From the NCBI RefSeq assembly GCF_030410395.1, contig NZ_JAUHHF010000011.1:1-64000 (forward strand): a stretch of 64,000 nt of DNA, written 5' to 3'. This DNA comes from Zwartia panacis. GTDB lineage: Bacteria > Pseudomonadota > Gammaproteobacteria > Burkholderiales > Burkholderiaceae_B. Below the pieces are notes generated by a model. The model saw nothing but the letters and a program-made list of their open reading frames with translations, was not told the DNA's origin and made no database searches. The translations under genes were made by a program, and so were the position numbers. Shown in pieces: positions 7,868 through 15,563 of this stretch (its first letter is position 1; every line of letters begins with the position of its first letter).

Positions 7868-8942
7868 GAGATCCCCTTCTTTTCCAAAAGGGTTCCTCTG
7901 CATAGCGTTGTACTGATCGATATTTTTGCAAAAGTTCAGTTTGATAAGCTTTTATCGCCAAAGACATGGTTTGCCTGAGTTGATCGATCGCTGAATAATC
8001 ACCGTTGATGCTTTTGATGCAGGCCTCGGCTGCTCTGCATCCAGACCATAATGCTTGGGTCATCCCATGTGATGACAATGGGTCCAGAGAGACAAGAGCA
8101 TCTCCCGCTGCCACCCAGTGTCGTCCGGATATATCTTCCTGGATGAGCATGCCGGCATCAACCGCTACAGGAGCCTCCTGTACTAGGTAACCTGCAGACT
8201 CTACACGTCGAGAGGTGAGAGGCGCTTGGTAAACGACTGACAGCCAAGCCTTGAGATCTCGGTTTAAATGTTGAGGAACTAAATCTGGATAGGTATACAA
8301 AGAAATAATCATTCGATTATCAGGTAATACAGCGGAATACCACCATCCATATGCAACTGCTTCAACCATGATCCCGATAGTGGGGTCGATCTCTGTATCA
8401 CTTTGCTTGATAAAGTTGTAATAGCAGATCATATTGTCGACACGATGACGTTGACTGAAGCGGCGCCCAATGACTGCGGAACGTCCGGAACAGTCGATGA
8501 CAAATCTGGCTTGTATGACTGTGTGATCGTCAAGTTCGAGCGAGAGACCATCGACATTCTCACTGCAATTTTGAATTTTATTCAATAGTCTTCGTTGATA
8601 ACTATGATTTGCATGTGACCTTAGGAAGTCCTCGAAGTCTCTTCGATCGATGGACCAGTTCGATCCTTCCCCAGCAGAGAATCTGGACTGTCTAGTCAGC
8701 GATGAGTTTTCCCACGCTGAGAAAACAGTGTCGTGGATGAGATATTTTCGGGATAAAAATAACTCCCAAATTCCAAGCTCTTTGATGATTCGATTCGCGG
8801 AGCAAGAAAGCGTTTCACCGATTTTTTCTGAAGCTTTTTCTGGCGGTGCGATTTGAATGACAGAGTATCCCGATTGTCTGAGATAGAGCATTGCTGCCGA
8901 AGCGGCGATACCAGATCCTGCGACAACGATGTCAGCATTCAT
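7824..8942 (-). CDS. LodB-like FAD-dependent oxidoreductase, predicted quinone-cofactor maturase
   Basis: The 372-residue flavoprotein has an N-terminal dinucleotide fold (VVAGSGIAAS, residues 6-15), a mid DCSGRS motif and a late GDALVSLDPLSSHG motif (280-293), the pattern shared by LodB proteins and flavin-dependent halogenases. LodB is needed to form the cysteine-tryptophylquinone of LodA by modifying the precursor tryptophan. Its ATG overlaps the stop of the LodA-like gene (ATGA), so synthesis is coupled and the pairing supports the maturase role. It has no visible signal peptide, so it should act in the cytoplasm before any export of the partner. A general tryptophan hydroxylase or halogenase role is the alternative. 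Confidence 0.8.
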   Translation of the reverse strand: MNADIVVAGSGIAASAAMLYLRQSGYSVIQIAPPEKASEKIGETLSCSANRIIKELGIWELFLSRKYLIHDTVFSAWENSSLTRQSRFSAGEGSNWSIDRRDFEDFLRSHANHSYQRRLLNKIQNCSENVDGLSLELDDHTVIQARFVIDCSGRSAVIGRRFSQRHRVDNMICYYNFIKQSDTEIDPTIGIMVEAVAYGWWYSAVLPDNRMIISLYTYPDLVPQHLNRDLKAWLSVVYQAPLTSRRVESAGYLVQEAPVAVDAGMLIQEDISGRHWVAAGDALVSLDPLSSHGMTQALWSGCRAAEACIKSINGDYSAIDQLRQTMSLAIKAYQTELLQKYRSVQRYAEEPFWKRRGSLIFPMEKAPGKAGT

Positions 8943-10975
8943 ATGTCCATGGAGCCGCGTTCAGTTTCGACGTATAGAAAATCCGGCAGCGCACCAGGGC
9001 CCGTGGTCAATGATTTCGGGGTGGGTTTTTTAACGACAAAACCCAAGCGTTCCCAGAGATAAATCGCACGATTCAAGCCATCAAAATAGCTGCCGTTGGC
9101 GTGATAACCGATACCTGCAGCGCCTCTGGACCACGCTGCCCGAACTGAAGCGAATTTGAGACGTTCCTCTCGTGTCAGATCTTCGCGAATAATCCTTTGG
9201 TAGGCGAACTCTGGGAGAACGTCAACGGGTAAATTCGCCGGCCACCACACGACAGTTGGATAATCTTGTGGATAGTTGACGCTTTGACAGCTAAACGCAT
9301 CGGGCTGCCAGGGTAAGCCCATCCAGCGAGTCAAGTCGCCGGGCATTTGCGGACCTATGGGCGATTGTTGCGGGGTAGAGTCCGCTGACTGGGGTAGCGT
9401 ATTTTGAGGGGTGATCAAGGGACCAAGATTTTGCACTAAAGAAGTTCTGTTCCCAACCGCGATTCTGAAAGGATGCAGGTCATCAAATAACTCGGGCCTT
9501 TCAAGTATCCAGGTGAGTTCAACGCCAGGATGAAAGTTACCACCTGACAACGGTTCGAGAGCTGCGCGAGTCAAGGCTGCAGGTTGATCCTGGAGTGGTA
9601 AGTCAGAAATTTTTGGAGACTGATTCTGTCTGACATTATTTTGAGAAAGAAACTGTTGCCAGTCATCGACATAGTTTCCTTCATTCCATTGCGTCAGGAT
9701 CCAATATTGCAGACTCGTCATCTGAAACCAGTGCGCGTTCACACCTTCGAAATCAACACCTCCACCTAACATAAAGGGTAGTCGATATTTTTCTTCATCT
9801 TTTGCGCGCGGGTTTCTGAATGCAGAGAAGACTTTTTGGCGAAGATCCTTTTGATCTTTTTTTGCAAGCTGACCGATGAAAGTCTGGTCTGAAAAGTTAG
9901 GGATATCGATCCAGCCAGTCTGTAATTGTGCGGCACTTGAGACCCATTCCATTTGAGCCATTCGGTGAAAGAGTGGATAGATATCTCTGGAAAATGAAAG
10001 CGGTAATGCAGGTTTTTTCGGAGGTTGAACAACCTTGCTCAAAGCTGTTTCATCCCAATTTTCATATTTCTTGACCAGATTGTTTTGAATCGAGTCGTAC
10101 ATCGAAGTGAAAGGCGTGATGTCAGGTGCATAGTCAGGACCGCAGCAGACAACCCAGGCAGGGAGCGCTTGTATGCGCTTGCCGTTTCGAAGGGTGATCG
10201 AAGCGTTGACCGTGCCATCACACCAGTCGTCATACCAGGCATCATTTTTTGTAAAGTCCACGATGGGATTATTGGGAATCACTGGCGAGGAAATACCATC
10301 AGCCGGAAGGACGATGAGTCTTCCTGCCTCGTCCGTTGCCAAGTCTCCCAAACTGACCTTGAGATCTTCGCGCCAAAAATGACCGGAAAGTTTGTATTGC
10401 TGTGCTTGCGCGGAGCGATTAATGCTTTTTCCCTCAATGCCGATCACGCCTGAGTCGATAATCAGGCGCTTTTCACGTTCAGTGACTGAGCGGACGCCTT
10501 GGTTACGTAACTTGGCTGGTATGCCGGGGACGTCAGGTCCCAGATTGAATGGATTGTTGAAGCCATACCAGGCCGCCTTGGTGTTGGCTACTCTAACCTT
10601 CCATTCGATTTGTGCATCATCCGCTGTGATTTCTTTGACGACTTGTCCTGACTGGTTAAAGCCATATAGATAAAAACGCTGAGCCTGTTTTTTGATTTTG
10701 GAAGTTCCGTCTTTGAATCCGTCAACGGGTTCAGGCGATATGCCTGGCACCTCCGGGGCGTAAAACGCGTGTTCAACCGAAGCACTGCCAACGCGTGAAA
10801 TCCCGATGGGTGGATAGATACCGATGTAGCTGATTTCCTGATCCAGAACTTTTTGACCAGCACGTGCAGAGGCGGCCAACACAGGTAAAGGCAATGAACA
10901 TGACAGTAAGCCTAGGTGTGCGGTCGCGGCAAGAAAGTCTCGCTTGCTGCGATTCAAGGGGATATTTTTGTTCAT
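8939..10975 (-). CDS. LodA-like oxidase with predicted cysteine tryptophylquinone cofactor
   Basis: The 678-residue protein resembles LodA (L-lysine epsilon-oxidase) and GoxA (glycine oxidase) along its length, including the YIGIYPPIGISRVG start of the fold. The cofactor region reads PWQPDAFSC (Asp559, Cys563) followed by VVWWPANLP (Trp577/578). The Asp-to-Cys spacing equals that of Asp512/Cys516 in Marinomonas LodA, but Cys and Trp are only 14-15 residues apart, against 65 in LodA. The enzyme should deaminate an amine or amino acid with O2, releasing ammonia and H2O2. The N-terminus has a KR-type Tat-like stretch (SKRDFLAA) and a hydrophobic segment up to about residue 36, so export is possible. 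The partner LodB-like gene overlaps downstream. Confidence 0.85.
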   Translation of the reverse strand: MNKNIPLNRSKRDFLAATAHLGLLSCSLPLPVLAASARAGQKVLDQEISYIGIYPPIGISRVGSASVEHAFYAPEVPGISPEPVDGFKDGTSKIKKQAQRFYLYGFNQSGQVVKEITADDAQIEWKVRVANTKAAWYGFNNPFNLGPDVPGIPAKLRNQGVRSVTEREKRLIIDSGVIGIEGKSINRSAQAQQYKLSGHFWREDLKVSLGDLATDEAGRLIVLPADGISSPVIPNNPIVDFTKNDAWYDDWCDGTVNASITLRNGKRIQALPAWVVCCGPDYAPDITPFTSMYDSIQNNLVKKYENWDETALSKVVQPPKKPALPLSFSRDIYPLFHRMAQMEWVSSAAQLQTGWIDIPNFSDQTFIGQLAKKDQKDLRQKVFSAFRNPRAKDEEKYRLPFMLGGGVDFEGVNAHWFQMTSLQYWILTQWNEGNYVDDWQQFLSQNNVRQNQSPKISDLPLQDQPAALTRAALEPLSGGNFHPGVELTWILERPELFDDLHPFRIAVGNRTSLVQNLGPLITPQNTLPQSADSTPQQSPIGPQMPGDLTRWMGLPWQPDAFSCQSVNYPQDYPTVVWWPANLPVDVLPEFAYQRIIREDLTREERLKFASVRAAWSRGAAGIGYHANGSYFDGLNRAIYLWERLGFVVKKPTPKSLTTGPGALPDFLYVETERGSMDI

Positions 10976-11009
10976 GACAGCGACCGAAAAATAATTGATT
11001 CAAGGGATT

Positions 11010-12257
11010 TTAATCAATAAGGACGTGACTTTCTCTTTCAAGCCTTTCCCGATGTTCGGGATGTGCAATGGCGATCATGGCTCTGGTTCGTTCAGCGACT
11101 GATTTTCCGCGTAGCTCGGCGGCACCCCATTCGGTGACGACAACATCCGCATCGCTGCGCAGGCAGGTAACGGGCCCATGCTGAATCTGACTGACGATAC
11201 GACTCGTACTGGTGTCTTTCGTCGTGGAGGGGAGCGCGATAATCGAACGTCCGCCGCGCGCTGCGAGTGCACCGCGTACAAAATCTACCAGTCCGCCCGT
11301 TGCCCCGACGTAGCGACCATTCGCCCACTCTGCGTTGACTTGGCCTGTCAAATCTACCTCGATAGCCGAATTAATGGCTGTAAAGTCTTGAAGACGGCAA
11401 ATATTGTGATGCGCATGCGTATATGCATATGGTCTGAGTGCAAGGTCAGCATTTTCACGACCAAACTCATACAGTTTTTGGGAGCCAAGCAGTGATGCCG
11501 TTACGATTTTGCCAGTATCGAGTGATTTGAAGGCATTGGTGATGACCCCTTGTTTGACCAGCTCAATGGACGCATCACCGAGCACACCTGTGTGAATCCC
11601 CAAGTCGCGTCTGTCCGAGAGCATTCCTAGGATTGCCTCCGGAATCGCACCGAGACCGAGTTCGAGAACCGCACGATCTTCAATATAAGAAGTGGCAATG
11701 TGTGCAATCTTCTTTTCTGTATCGCCGATTCGGGCAGCAGGTAATTCCAATAGTGGACGATTGCTGTGGACTTGCGCATGAATGGTGAGGCCTTCCATCA
11801 TTGAGGAAGTATCCGTCCAAGGCATTTGAGCATTGACTTCCGCGATGACGACGCGTGCCCGTCGTGCAGCTTCGATCATATAGTCCGCAGAAATCCCCAG
11901 GCTGTGCTTGCCATCCGGTCCAAGTGGACTGAGTTGCAGCATCGCCACATCACAAGGGATGACACCTTTTGTAATCATGGCGCCGATTTCGGAACAGTGG
12001 AGCGGAATTACATCCAGGGCATGGGCATCAATCAGACGACTATTGAATCCAAACCCACCGAAACTTGAGAGATGGAGAAAGTCTTTGTATTCAGGTTGCA
12101 ATGTATGCGAATACGTTGCACCAATGAACGCTGAGCAATGCCCGATCGTATGGCGTTGAGAAATGAGCGCCTCAGTGAGCGTCAAAGGCTCCGCTGTGGT
12201 CTGCGTCCAGACTATCGCATCACCGGACCGAATGTATTGCGAGAGGTCGATCTCCAC
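11010..12257 (-). CDS. Acetyl-CoA hydrolase/transferase family protein (CoA-transferase family I)
   Basis: The protein shows the Cat1/4-hydroxybutyrate CoA-transferase fold, with the catalytic Glu in the NSAIEVDLTGQV motif and a C-terminal GRSIIALPST segment. It should move CoA between acetyl-CoA or another acyl-CoA and a carboxylic acid. I favour a GTG start at 12257, three bases after the stop of the upstream reductase gene. A longer frame from ATG 12314 would add 19 residues lying entirely over the neighbour and unlike the family. Neither start has an ideal ribosome site, so the exact N-terminus is open. The operon context with two other CoA genes points to organic-acid activation. Confidence 0.8.
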   Translation of the reverse strand: MEIDLSQYIRSGDAIVWTQTTAEPLTLTEALISQRHTIGHCSAFIGATYSHTLQPEYKDFLHLSSFGGFGFNSRLIDAHALDVIPLHCSEIGAMITKGVIPCDVAMLQLSPLGPDGKHSLGISADYMIEAARRARVVIAEVNAQMPWTDTSSMMEGLTIHAQVHSNRPLLELPAARIGDTEKKIAHIATSYIEDRAVLELGLGAIPEAILGMLSDRRDLGIHTGVLGDASIELVKQGVITNAFKSLDTGKIVTASLLGSQKLYEFGRENADLALRPYAYTHAHHNICRLQDFTAINSAIEVDLTGQVNAEWANGRYVGATGGLVDFVRGALAARGGRSIIALPSTTKDTSTSRIVSQIQHGPVTCLRSDADVVVTEWGAAELRGKSVAERTRAMIAIAHPEHRERLERESHVLID

Positions 12258-12259
12258 GT

Positions 12260-13243
12260 TTAAAACGTCACGACTGCACGTCCGCGAATACCCGCTTGCA
12301 TCACCTTGGCGCAATGCTCCAGCAAGTTTTCAAACTTGATTGGATAGGCGATTTGATGAAGGTGTTTTGGGTGTAGGTCTCCGCCCTTGGCCATTCTCGC
12401 CCATGTCTTCCCCCGTTGTGGAACAGGATGGTTGCCGTTGATTCCAACCAGTGAAACTGATCTGAGAATGAAGGGATAAATTGATGTGGTGAGGGTTTCG
12501 CTCGCGGCATTACCAAAGGCGCAAACAACAGCATGTTTTTTGGCGGATCTTAAAACTGCATCCAGAGGCGCACCACCGACAGCATCAATGGCTCCCGCCC
12601 AGCGCTGTTCTTCGAGGGGTTTGTCGCCTCCGGCGATTTCATCGCGACCAATCACACGGGTTGCACCGATTGACTTGAGATATTCTTCTTCGGACTTTTT
12701 ACCTGTGCTGGCCACGACCTCGTAACCCAGACCCGCGAGCATATCAATCGCAAAGGAAGAGCTACCGCCCGTTCCTCCGGTGACGATGATGGGGCCATCG
12801 GTCGTTTTGACGCGACGTTCGATCTCGACGACTGCGACAGCAGAGGTGTACGCGGCAAGCCCCATGGCGACGATATCAAAGGGATCTGTGCCCGCCGGAA
12901 CACGACCGACCCAGGCCGCAGGGACGCGGACGTACTCGCTGTAGGCTCCATCGCGCCGCATACCGAAATCACGGCCACCTTGAACGGTTACCAAGTCCCC
13001 GGGCTTAAAGTCTGGATGACTGGACTCGGTCACGGTGCCCGCCATTTCAATGCCAGGTATGCATGGGAAGCGACCAATCACTTTGCCTACACCCATGACT
13101 CCTCGGGCGTCTTTGTAGTTCACGGCGGCATATTGGGTTTTGATGACAACTTCACCCGGATCCAGATCCTCGATGTTGAGCTCGACTAAGCGACTGATGC
13201 GCTGATCATTTTCAAGAAATTGTTTGATCGCTTTAAATGACAT
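12260..13243 (-). CDS. acuI: AcuI/YhdH-like acrylyl-CoA reductase family MDR protein
   Basis: The 327-residue zinc-free medium-chain reductase has a GroES-like N-terminal domain (QYAAVNYKDARGV), the FPCIPGIEMAGTV segment and a Rossmann motif VTGGTGGSSS for NADPH. Length and motifs fit the YhdH/AcuI group, which reduces acrylyl-CoA to propionyl-CoA or acts as a quinone reductase. It lies between a CaiB transferase gene (32 bases upstream) and a family I CoA-transferase gene, which favours a CoA-thioester substrate. The symbol is by homology; the substrate is not proven. Confidence 0.75.
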   Translation of the reverse strand: MSFKAIKQFLENDQRISRLVELNIEDLDPGEVVIKTQYAAVNYKDARGVMGVGKVIGRFPCIPGIEMAGTVTESSHPDFKPGDLVTVQGGRDFGMRRDGAYSEYVRVPAAWVGRVPAGTDPFDIVAMGLAAYTSAVAVVEIERRVKTTDGPIIVTGGTGGSSSFAIDMLAGLGYEVVASTGKKSEEEYLKSIGATRVIGRDEIAGGDKPLEEQRWAGAIDAVGGAPLDAVLRSAKKHAVVCAFGNAASETLTTSIYPFILRSVSLVGINGNHPVPQRGKTWARMAKGGDLHPKHLHQIAYPIKFENLLEHCAKVMQAGIRGRAVVTF

Positions 13244-13275
13244 GCTGTCTATCCCCTGAATATTTATTTATATAT

Positions 13276-14502
13276 TTATTTGTCTGTTTTTCTTTGCACA
13301 ACGATCCCGTCATCCAACAGCGCTTTGATTTGTGCTTCAGTCAAACCATACTCAGTCAGCACCTCACAGCTGTGTTCGCCCAAAGTCGGAGGGCCATAGC
13401 GCACGCGTGATTGGGCATTCCGGTCCCCCACTGCGAGACCAGGCATCTTGACAGTCCCCGCGATGGCATTGGGCGTCTCAACGATCAGACCGTTATGTTT
13501 GAGTTGTGGCGAATCCATGACCATGTCGTAATCGGCGATTGGGCCACAAATGATGTCTTCCGCTTCCATGAGTGCTTGCCACTCTGCCGACGTCTTGGAG
13601 GCAAGCAATACGGTGAGTTCTGTCATCAGCTTTTTACGATTCGCCACTCTGAGCGGAATTGTCGCAAAATCTGGGTGTGTAGCCAGGTCAGGTTTGTTCA
13701 AGAGTTTGCACAACGCGGGCCAGCGGTCATCGTGATAGGCCGCAATCATGATCCAGCCATCCTTGGTGGGATAGGCTTCGTTGGGAGCGGAGTAGGGTGC
13801 AGCTGTTCCAATTCGAATCGGTTTTTCGCCGCTTGACAGATATGAAGCGATGGCGGATTGCTGAAACATGATCGCACTGTTGTAGAGCGACATATCGAGG
13901 TGCTGTCCCAGGCCTGTCGATTCCACGACGCGTAACGCAGCCATGACAGTACTCGTTGTTAAAAATCCTGTCACCATATCCACTGCGGGAACCAGTACTT
14001 TCATCGGAGGCGAGTTTTCATCGCCGATGTTGCTCATCAGACCTGAGACTGCTTGGACGATGCCATCCACACCTGGCTTGTCGCGCCATGGTCCCGTTTG
14101 GCCGTAGGCGGAAACTGAAGCAAACACGATTTTTGGATTGATTGCGCGAAGCGCCTCGTAGCCGATTCCGAGTCGATCCATGACACCTGGACGAAAACTT
14201 TCGAGAACGACATCAGAGGTTTTGGCCAGTTCTTGAATCAGTGCCGCGCCACCAGGTTTCTTCAGATCAACAATCAAGGAGCGTTTGTTTCTGTTAAAAC
14301 ACATCGACACAACGGATTCACCATTTTGCCAAGGCGGACCGAGTTTGCGGCCGATATCTCCGCTTGGGGCTTCAACCTTGATCACTTCGGCCCCCATATC
14401 ACCCATCTGCATACCCGCTAAGGGACCAGCGCCGATTTGCGTAAAGTCGAGGACGCGCACGCCCTCTAATGCCTTGTTAATCGAGGGCATTGATTCAGAC
14501 AT
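13276..14502 (-). CDS. CaiB/BaiF family III CoA-transferase
   Basis: The 408-residue protein has the interlocked-fold family III transferase pattern: RVLDFTQIGAGPLAG near the start, the RNKRSLIVDLK segment and a nucleophilic Asp175 in VPAVDMVTG, with the C-terminal LGEHSCEVL motif. Family III enzymes pass CoA between acids and CoA-thioesters such as succinyl-CoA. It is 18 bases downstream of a Bug receptor gene and upstream of an AcuI-like gene, so the operon probably binds, activates and reduces one organic acid. Confidence 0.85.
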   Translation of the reverse strand: MSESMPSINKALEGVRVLDFTQIGAGPLAGMQMGDMGAEVIKVEAPSGDIGRKLGPPWQNGESVVSMCFNRNKRSLIVDLKKPGGAALIQELAKTSDVVLESFRPGVMDRLGIGYEALRAINPKIVFASVSAYGQTGPWRDKPGVDGIVQAVSGLMSNIGDENSPPMKVLVPAVDMVTGFLTTSTVMAALRVVESTGLGQHLDMSLYNSAIMFQQSAIASYLSSGEKPIRIGTAAPYSAPNEAYPTKDGWIMIAAYHDDRWPALCKLLNKPDLATHPDFATIPLRVANRKKLMTELTVLLASKTSAEWQALMEAEDIICGPIADYDMVMDSPQLKHNGLIVETPNAIAGTVKMPGLAVGDRNAQSRVRYGPPTLGEHSCEVLTEYGLTEAQIKALLDDGIVVQRKTDK

Positions 14503-14520
14503 AGTGCTCTCTATTCAGTT

Positions 14521-15510
14521 TTAGTCGAGTTTCAGGCCAATGTTTTGAATGGCTTTCTGCCAATACGCGAGATCTTTTGTAATCAGCGCAGACATTTGCT
14601 CTGGATCCAGATAGCTCTCGACAAATCCTTGACGCTCCAACTGCGCTTTGGTCTGAGGATCCTTGAGTGCATCGCGAATTGAGGCGGAAATTTTTGCCAC
14701 GATATCTTTCGGTGTATTAGCGGGTGCCAACACTGAATACCATAGGGGAACGTTATAGCCTTTGAGGCCACCTTCTTCGATTGTGGGGATATCAGGCATC
14801 GCGGGGGAGCGCTGAGGCGTGGAGACCGCAATAGGACGGACTTTACCCGATTTCACATGTTGGTCTAATGAAGCCATTGTGCCAAGCGTCGCCTGTACCT
14901 GACCACCGATTAAATCCACAATGGAAGGGGACGTACCCTTGTATGGCACGTGCGTTACTTTGACGCCCGCATCGAAATTAAACACTTCAAAAGCGATATG
15001 CTGAGGAGTCCCCAGGCCAGGTGTGCTGTAGTTCAACGATCCTGGCTTGGCTTTTGCCAGCGCAATGAATTCCTTCAGGTTTGTGGCGGGCACTTCTGGA
15101 TGAATGGCCAGGAGCATGGGCACAGAAGCAACCTGCGCGACAGGCGCGAAATCCTTGGCAATATCAAATGGAAGCTTTGAATAGATCCATGGATTCATGG
15201 TGACCTGGTTCGAGGCGATCACAATGGTGTATCCGTCCGGAGGGGATTTGGCGACAAAGTCCGCGCCGATATTGCCGCCCGCGCCAGCTCGATTATCGAT
15301 CACGACTTGCTGACCAAGGATCTCAGACATTTTTGGAGCCAGCGCGCGTGCCAGGATATCGTTACCGCCTCCGGGCGGGAAGGGCACAACAAAGCGAATG
15401 GGTTTGTTAGGGAAGGCCTGTGCTGCGGACTGGGCTGTGGTTTGCGCACCGACTAAAGACGAGCTTAATAGCGTCGCGATAGATACCGCACATAACATTA
15501 TTTTTTTCAC
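14521..15510 (-). CDS. TctC/Bug-family periplasmic solute receptor
   Basis: About 329 residues with a signal peptide (KKIMLCAVSIATLLSSS onward) and the Bug family pattern: FPNKPIRFVVPFPPGGGND, VVIDNRAGAGGNIGAD and the VTHVPYKGTSPS loop that binds carboxylates. GGAG six bases before a GTG at 15510 favours that start over the GTG at 15522. Bug proteins bind organic acids or aromatic carboxylates for TctAB-type importers or for sensing; no TctA or TctB gene is in the window. It heads the minus-strand CoA-transferase operon, suggesting it captures the acid that those enzymes activate. Confidence 0.88.
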   Translation of the reverse strand: MKKIMLCAVSIATLLSSSLVGAQTTAQSAAQAFPNKPIRFVVPFPPGGGNDILARALAPKMSEILGQQVVIDNRAGAGGNIGADFVAKSPPDGYTIVIASNQVTMNPWIYSKLPFDIAKDFAPVAQVASVPMLLAIHPEVPATNLKEFIALAKAKPGSLNYSTPGLGTPQHIAFEVFNFDAGVKVTHVPYKGTSPSIVDLIGGQVQATLGTMASLDQHVKSGKVRPIAVSTPQRSPAMPDIPTIEEGGLKGYNVPLWYSVLAPANTPKDIVAKISASIRDALKDPQTKAQLERQGFVESYLDPEQMSALITKDLAYWQKAIQNIGLKLD

Positions 15511-15563
15511 GTTTGTCTCCACTCTGATGGTGTTTGAATGTTGGATACATTCAATTTGACATA

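Noticed and set aside
10025-10453. 142-codon plus-strand ORF in the LodA-like gene
   Set aside because: Antisense shadow of a gene with clear family features; no domain in its product.
10995-11017. Possible terminator hairpin before the LodA-like gene
   Set aside because: TTGATT/AATCAA arms contain only one G-C pair each and are too weak to call with confidence, although a T-run follows on the minus strand.
11010-12314. Longer start (ATG 12314) for the family I CoA-transferase
   Set aside because: It would add 19 residues that overlap the upstream reductase gene and do not fit the family; the GTG at 12257 is three bases after that gene's stop. Not fully settled.
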